NCBI RefSeq assembly: GCF_001578105.1
Contig: NZ_CP014276.1
Coordinates: 124,001 to 188,000, forward strand
DNA from: Martelella sp. AD-3
GTDB lineage: Bacteria; Pseudomonadota; Alphaproteobacteria; Rhizobiales; Rhizobiaceae
Reading direction: 5' to 3'
DNA length: 64,000 nt
A model generated the notes under the pieces. That model was not told where the DNA came from and ran no database searches. It saw only the letters and a program-made list of their open reading frames with translations. Position numbers and translations under genes: made by a program. Numbering within the stretch: the first letter of the stretch is position 1; every line of letters starts with the position of its first letter. Below are positions 60,735 to 64,000 of the stretch, piece by piece.

Positions 60735-63113
60735 ATGTTTATCGATCAAGGCTATCTCGCCCCGCTGGAGGCGACGGAAATTCTCGATGCCGGCATGCGG
60801 GCGATCCGGGCCGTGCCGCCGGCGTTCCCGCTTGAGGCGACGGTCGCGGTCAACCCGTTCCTCGGTCAGGCCGGCCAGGATTTCGCATCGGCATCCGCAC
60901 GTCTTTCGCGCTGCGCAGGCGTGAGCCTCACCCAGGCGGGGCGCGTGTACCAGGCCTCCATCGTCTCGGGCCGCATCCGCGATGAAGACCTCGTCGCGGC
61001 GCTTCAGGCGAACCCGGCCGCAGACAAGCCCGGCAGCCTCGCGCTTCTGAAGGAAATGGCGATGCGGGAGCGGCCCTTGCCGAAGCCCTTTCCGACGATT
61101 GCCGATCTGGCCGCCGAGCTTTCCGGCATCGACTGGCCGTCGATCATCGAAAAGACGATCGGCCTTTGGGTCGCCGGTCATTTCGATCGCGGGCAGGCGC
61201 TCTGGTCGCCTGCGCCGAACCAGCGGGCATTCGCTGCCTGGCGGACCTGGGCGAGCCGGGACCTGACGCCGGAAATTGCCGGACTGTCAGGCTTCTGCGC
61301 GCATGTGTCCGCAGCGCCCGATACGCCGGAGCAGGCGATCCTCAAGGCGTGCTGCCGGCTGACGATCAGCCCGCAGGCGGCGGAGTTTCTCTTCCACCGG
61401 CTGATTACGGACCTCGGCGGCTGGGCGCAGCATGCACGCTGGCTGCTGTGGCGCGCCGAGCAGGAGGGTACATCCGACGAGACGCTGGGAGACCTGCTGG
61501 CCATCCGGCTGATATGGGAAGACGCCCTGCTGGGCCGGTATCCGGAGGTGGCGGATCGGTGGCGGGCGACGCTTGCGCTTTATGCCGCGCCGCTTGCGCC
61601 CACGCGTGAACATGTGGCTGACGAGATCCTGCAGGACGCTTCGGAGAGGGCTTATCTTCGGACCCTTGCCAACAATCTTGCCGCTGCAAAGCCGCAGGCC
61701 CGGAACCGCCCGGTCCTGCAGGCCGCGTTCTGCATCGACGTGCGCTCGGAAATCTTCCGGCGCGCGCTCGAAAGCCAGAGCCCGGATATCGAAACGCTCG
61801 GCTTTGCGGGCTTTTTCGGCCTGCCGGTTGCCCACCGGGACCATGGTTCGGATATCGTGGAAAACCATCTGCCGGTGTTGCTGAAACCCGCCCTGCAGTC
61901 GACCGGTCACGGCACAGCCGGGAGCGAAAACAAGACCCGCATCAAGGCGCGGACGATCCGGGCCCTCGGTCGGTTCCGGCAGGCGGCGGTCTCCTCCTTT
62001 GCCTATGTGGAAGCGGCCGGATTGTTCTATGCCGGCAAGCTGATGAAGGATACGCTTGGCCTTGGCGGCAAGTGCGCCGCATGCCATTCGGCGCCGAAAC
62101 TCGCCCCGGCGCTCGACGCGGAGGCAAAGACGGCCACGGCCGCCTCCGTCTTGAAGGCGATGAGCCTGACGCGCGGGCACGCCCAAACGGTTTTGCTGGT
62201 CGGTCATGGGGCAAATGTCACGAACAATCCGCACAGGAGCGCCTATCACTGCGGCGCCTGCGGCGGCTATTCGGGCGAGGTCTCGGCAAGGCTGCTGGCC
62301 GGCCTGCTGAACGATGACGAGACCCGCGCCGGCCTGCCAGGACATGGCATCGACCTGCCGGAGGATACCCGTTTTGTTGCCGCCTTGCACGATACGACGA
62401 CGGACGAGGTCACGGTGTTCGACGGAGACTTGCCCTGCGAGAAGAACGTGATGGAGCAACTTCGGACATGGCTGAGGCAAGCAGGCGCGCAGGCGCGCGC
62501 GGAAAGGGCGATGCGCCTGCCGGGCGCGAGCGCGCGGTCGATTTCGGCCAGGGCCGCCGACTGGTCGGAGATCAGGCCCGAATGGGGCCTTGCCGGATGC
62601 GCCGCCTTTGTTGCCGCGCCGCGCCATCTGACTTCCGGGAAAAACCTCGGCGGGCGGGCCTTTCTGCACAGCTATGACTGGCGCGCGGACGAGGGCTTCA
62701 AGACGCTGGAACTGATCCTGACCGCCCCCGTCGTCGTCGCGAGCTGGATCAGCCTGCAATATTATGGCTCGAGCGTCGCGCCGGAGGTTTTCGGCGGCGG
62801 CAACAAGCTCATCCATAACGTGGTCGGCGGCGTCGGCGTCGTCGAGGGCAATGGCGGCCGCCTGCGGCCCGGTCTTCCGTGGCAGGCCCTCCACAATGGC
62901 GAAAGCCTGGAACATACGCCGCTGAGGCTGTCGGTGCTGATCGAGGCTCCGGAGGGGGAGATCAGCCGCATCCTCGAGGCGCACCCCGGGGTCAAGGCGC
63001 TGTTCGACAATCGCTGGCTGCATCTGTTCGCCTTGGAGGACGGGCGGATCGCAAGGCGATATCACCCGGGCGGCGCGTGGGAGGAAGAACGGACCACTGA
63101 ACGGGCGGCGTAA
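60735..63113 (+). CDS. dabA: DabA, zinc-binding carbonic-anhydrase-like subunit (UPF0753/DUF2309)
   Basis: This is a 792-residue DabA. It shows the beta-carbonic-anhydrase-like zinc site: C333 and D335 (FCIDVRSE), H491 (GHGANVTNNPH) and C506 (YHCGACGG). In the characterised Halothiobacillus DabA2 the ligands are Cys351/Asp353/His524/Cys539, with the same 15-residue H-to-C spacing. Near the end FGGGNKLIHNVVGGVGV is well kept. Together with dabB it forms a one-way bicarbonate pump, known from autotrophs but also used by heterotrophs to grow at air levels of CO2. The start at 60735 follows GAGAGGAATTCCA. Confidence 0.95.
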   Translation: MFIDQGYLAPLEATEILDAGMRAIRAVPPAFPLEATVAVNPFLGQAGQDFASASARLSRCAGVSLTQAGRVYQASIVSGRIRDEDLVAALQANPAADKPGSLALLKEMAMRERPLPKPFPTIADLAAELSGIDWPSIIEKTIGLWVAGHFDRGQALWSPAPNQRAFAAWRTWASRDLTPEIAGLSGFCAHVSAAPDTPEQAILKACCRLTISPQAAEFLFHRLITDLGGWAQHARWLLWRAEQEGTSDETLGDLLAIRLIWEDALLGRYPEVADRWRATLALYAAPLAPTREHVADEILQDASERAYLRTLANNLAAAKPQARNRPVLQAAFCIDVRSEIFRRALESQSPDIETLGFAGFFGLPVAHRDHGSDIVENHLPVLLKPALQSTGHGTAGSENKTRIKARTIRALGRFRQAAVSSFAYVEAAGLFYAGKLMKDTLGLGGKCAACHSAPKLAPALDAEAKTATAASVLKAMSLTRGHAQTVLLVGHGANVTNNPHRSAYHCGACGGYSGEVSARLLAGLLNDDETRAGLPGHGIDLPEDTRFVAALHDTTTDEVTVFDGDLPCEKNVMEQLRTWLRQAGAQARAERAMRLPGASARSISARAADWSEIRPEWGLAGCAAFVAAPRHLTSGKNLGGRAFLHSYDWRADEGFKTLELILTAPVVVASWISLQYYGSSVAPEVFGGGNKLIHNVVGGVGVVEGNGGRLRPGLPWQALHNGESLEHTPLRLSVLIEAPEGEISRILEAHPGVKALFDNRWLHLFALEDGRIARRYHPGGAWEEERTTERAA

Positions 63114-63383
63114 CCCGGCCGCCCGGATCATGCCCGGCCGGCCCGCAACAGGGTTTCGATCCTGCTGCGGCTGTTCTGCGCGCCTTCGGCTGCCGAAAGA
63201 TTTTTTGGCGGCGGACACGGAACAAAATGGAAGACTTTGGCGTTGTCCTGTCGTTCACGACAGACGTGCGTGTCCGGCTCGGCCCGGTCCGGATGTCATG
63301 AAGCCGCTGCTGCCTGCAAGATCATCGATGGCGTGCACCGGCGGGGAGATCAGGCCGGTGCCAGCCGGCGAGAGGGAGACATC
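63114..63383. other. 270-bp intergenic region
   Basis: It should contain the promoter of the next gene; no convincing gene or terminator is seen. Confidence 0.4.
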
Positions 63384-64000
63384 ATGCGAGATATGCCAGG
63401 ACGTCCATCCCGGCGCGGGTTCCTCAAGGGGAGCGCCGCGGGGGTGGCGATTGCTTCGCTTGCCGGCGCGGTAAAGGCGCAAGCGCCCGAAAAGGAAGCC
63501 CCGCCGCCGCTCGATCAGTATGAGCGGGTCTATTTCAACGAAGCCGAATGGGCGTTCGTCATGGCCGCCTGCGATCGCCTCATTCCCTCCGGCGGCAATG
63601 GCCCGGGGGCGATCGACTGTCGGGTGCCGGTCTTCATCGACCGGCAGCTCTCAGGCAATTTCGGCAAGGCGGCGGACTGGTACATGCAGGGCCCGTTTGA
63701 TCCCGCCGCCAATCCCACGCTCGGCTTCCAGAGCCCGCTGACGCCGGCGGAGATCTACCGCCAGGCGATCCCCGTCTTTCAGGACTGGTGCAACCAAACG
63801 CATGGCGACAATTTCGAAAATCTCGAAGCGGCAACACAGGATGCCGCGCTGACATCGCTGCAAAAGGGAGAGGTGGGGCTGGCGCCGGAGTTGCGCGATT
63901 TCTTCCAGTTCCTGCTTGCCAACACCAAGGAAGGCTATTTCGCCGATCCATCCTATGGCGGCAATCACGACATGCAGGCCTGGGTCTATATCGGCTTTCC
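63384..64000 (+). CDS. Gluconate 2-dehydrogenase subunit 3 family protein, 3' end beyond window
   Basis: The frame opens at the ATG at 63384 with AGAGGGAGAC before it and is still open at the window edge (~205 residues read). The N-terminus is a Tat signal (SRRGFLKGSAAGVAIASLAGAVKA). The mature part (FNEAEWAFVMAACDRLIPSGG, then QAIPVFQDWCNQTHG) matches gluconate 2-dehydrogenase subunit 3. That family is the small periplasmic partner of flavoprotein-cytochrome c dehydrogenase complexes. The large GMC subunit and the cytochrome are expected just to the right. Confidence 0.85.
   Translation, partial: MRDMPGRPSRRGFLKGSAAGVAIASLAGAVKAQAPEKEAPPPLDQYERVYFNEAEWAFVMAACDRLIPSGGNGPGAIDCRVPVFIDRQLSGNFGKAADWYMQGPFDPAANPTLGFQSPLTPAEIYRQAIPVFQDWCNQTHGDNFENLEAATQDAALTSLQKGEVGLAPELRDFFQFLLANTKEGYFADPSYGGNHDMQAWVYIGF

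Noticed and set aside
59137..60735. Long minus-strand frame opposite dabB
   Set aside because: dabB is recognisable by the NuoL fold; the antisense frame has no domain.
61287..63218. Long minus-strand frame opposite dabA
   Set aside because: dabA carries its zinc ligands; the opposing frame is a shadow.
1..64000. CRISPR arrays, tRNA or rRNA genes, riboswitches
   Set aside because: No periodic direct repeats with spacers, no cloverleaf-like segment with a T-loop, and no conserved riboswitch core were noticed on either strand; reading by eye can miss divergent cases.

Overview
The window is GC-rich chromosomal (or large-replicon) DNA from an alphaproteobacterium, most probably of the Rhizobiales/Hyphomicrobiales. 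Codon bias, Tat-exported solute-binding proteins, the TetR/AraC/LysR-rich layout and a CTAG-bounded intergenic palindromic repeat all fit that. I cannot fix the genus from sequence alone.

Layout. (1) 1-5.5 kb: the 3' end of a sensor histidine kinase, a divergent DHA2-type MFS exporter/TetR pair, an alpha/beta hydrolase fused by read-through to a TetR gene that has lost its helix-turn-helix, and an intact IS481-family element sitting exactly on the CTAG end of a 107-bp repeat. (2) 5.6-22.5 kb: envelope and membrane genes. These are a serine beta-lactamase-like hydrolase, an orphan two-partner-secretion TpsB pore with a LuxR-type regulator, a large anchored protein of unknown function, DUF2339 and DUF2207 membrane proteins, a PPOX-fold protein, and a three-gene overlapping operon (secreted protein, MORN/YwqK-repeat protein, DUF805 membrane protein). 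(3) 22.6-46 kb: a catabolic island, almost all on the minus strand. It holds a GMC oxidoreductase, two Tat-dependent solute-binding proteins, two full sets of LIV-type ABC permeases and ATPases, a TfdB-like FAD phenol hydroxylase, a two-component flavin hydroxylase with its reductase, a hydroxyquinol-type intradiol dioxygenase, maleylacetate reductase, a VOC ring-cleaving dioxygenase with an esterase, a Pro-1 tautomerase, a meta-cleavage-type hydrolase, a zinc alcohol dehydrogenase and an SDR. A single LysR regulator reads the other way. (4) 46.4-58 kb: small regulator-effector pairs (TetR/DUF2269/DUF1295, TetR/NAD-binding oxidoreductase, AraC/alpha-beta hydrolase, AraC/DUF2000), an aldehyde dehydrogenase, an IstB remnant and a scrap of a second AraC gene. 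(5) 58-64 kb: a LysR gene divergent from dabB-dabA, the dissolved-inorganic-carbon accumulation complex, then the start of a gluconate-2-dehydrogenase-subunit-3-like gene that runs off the edge.

How the genes fit together. The island reads as import of a hydroxylated aromatic through LIV transporters, hydroxylation to hydroxyquinol (benzene-1,2,4-triol) by one or both flavin hydroxylases, intradiol cleavage to maleylacetate, and reduction to 3-oxoadipate. The dehydrogenases, tautomerase and hydrolases probably handle side chains or alternative products. The substrate cannot be named from sequence. No tRNA, rRNA or CRISPR array was seen.
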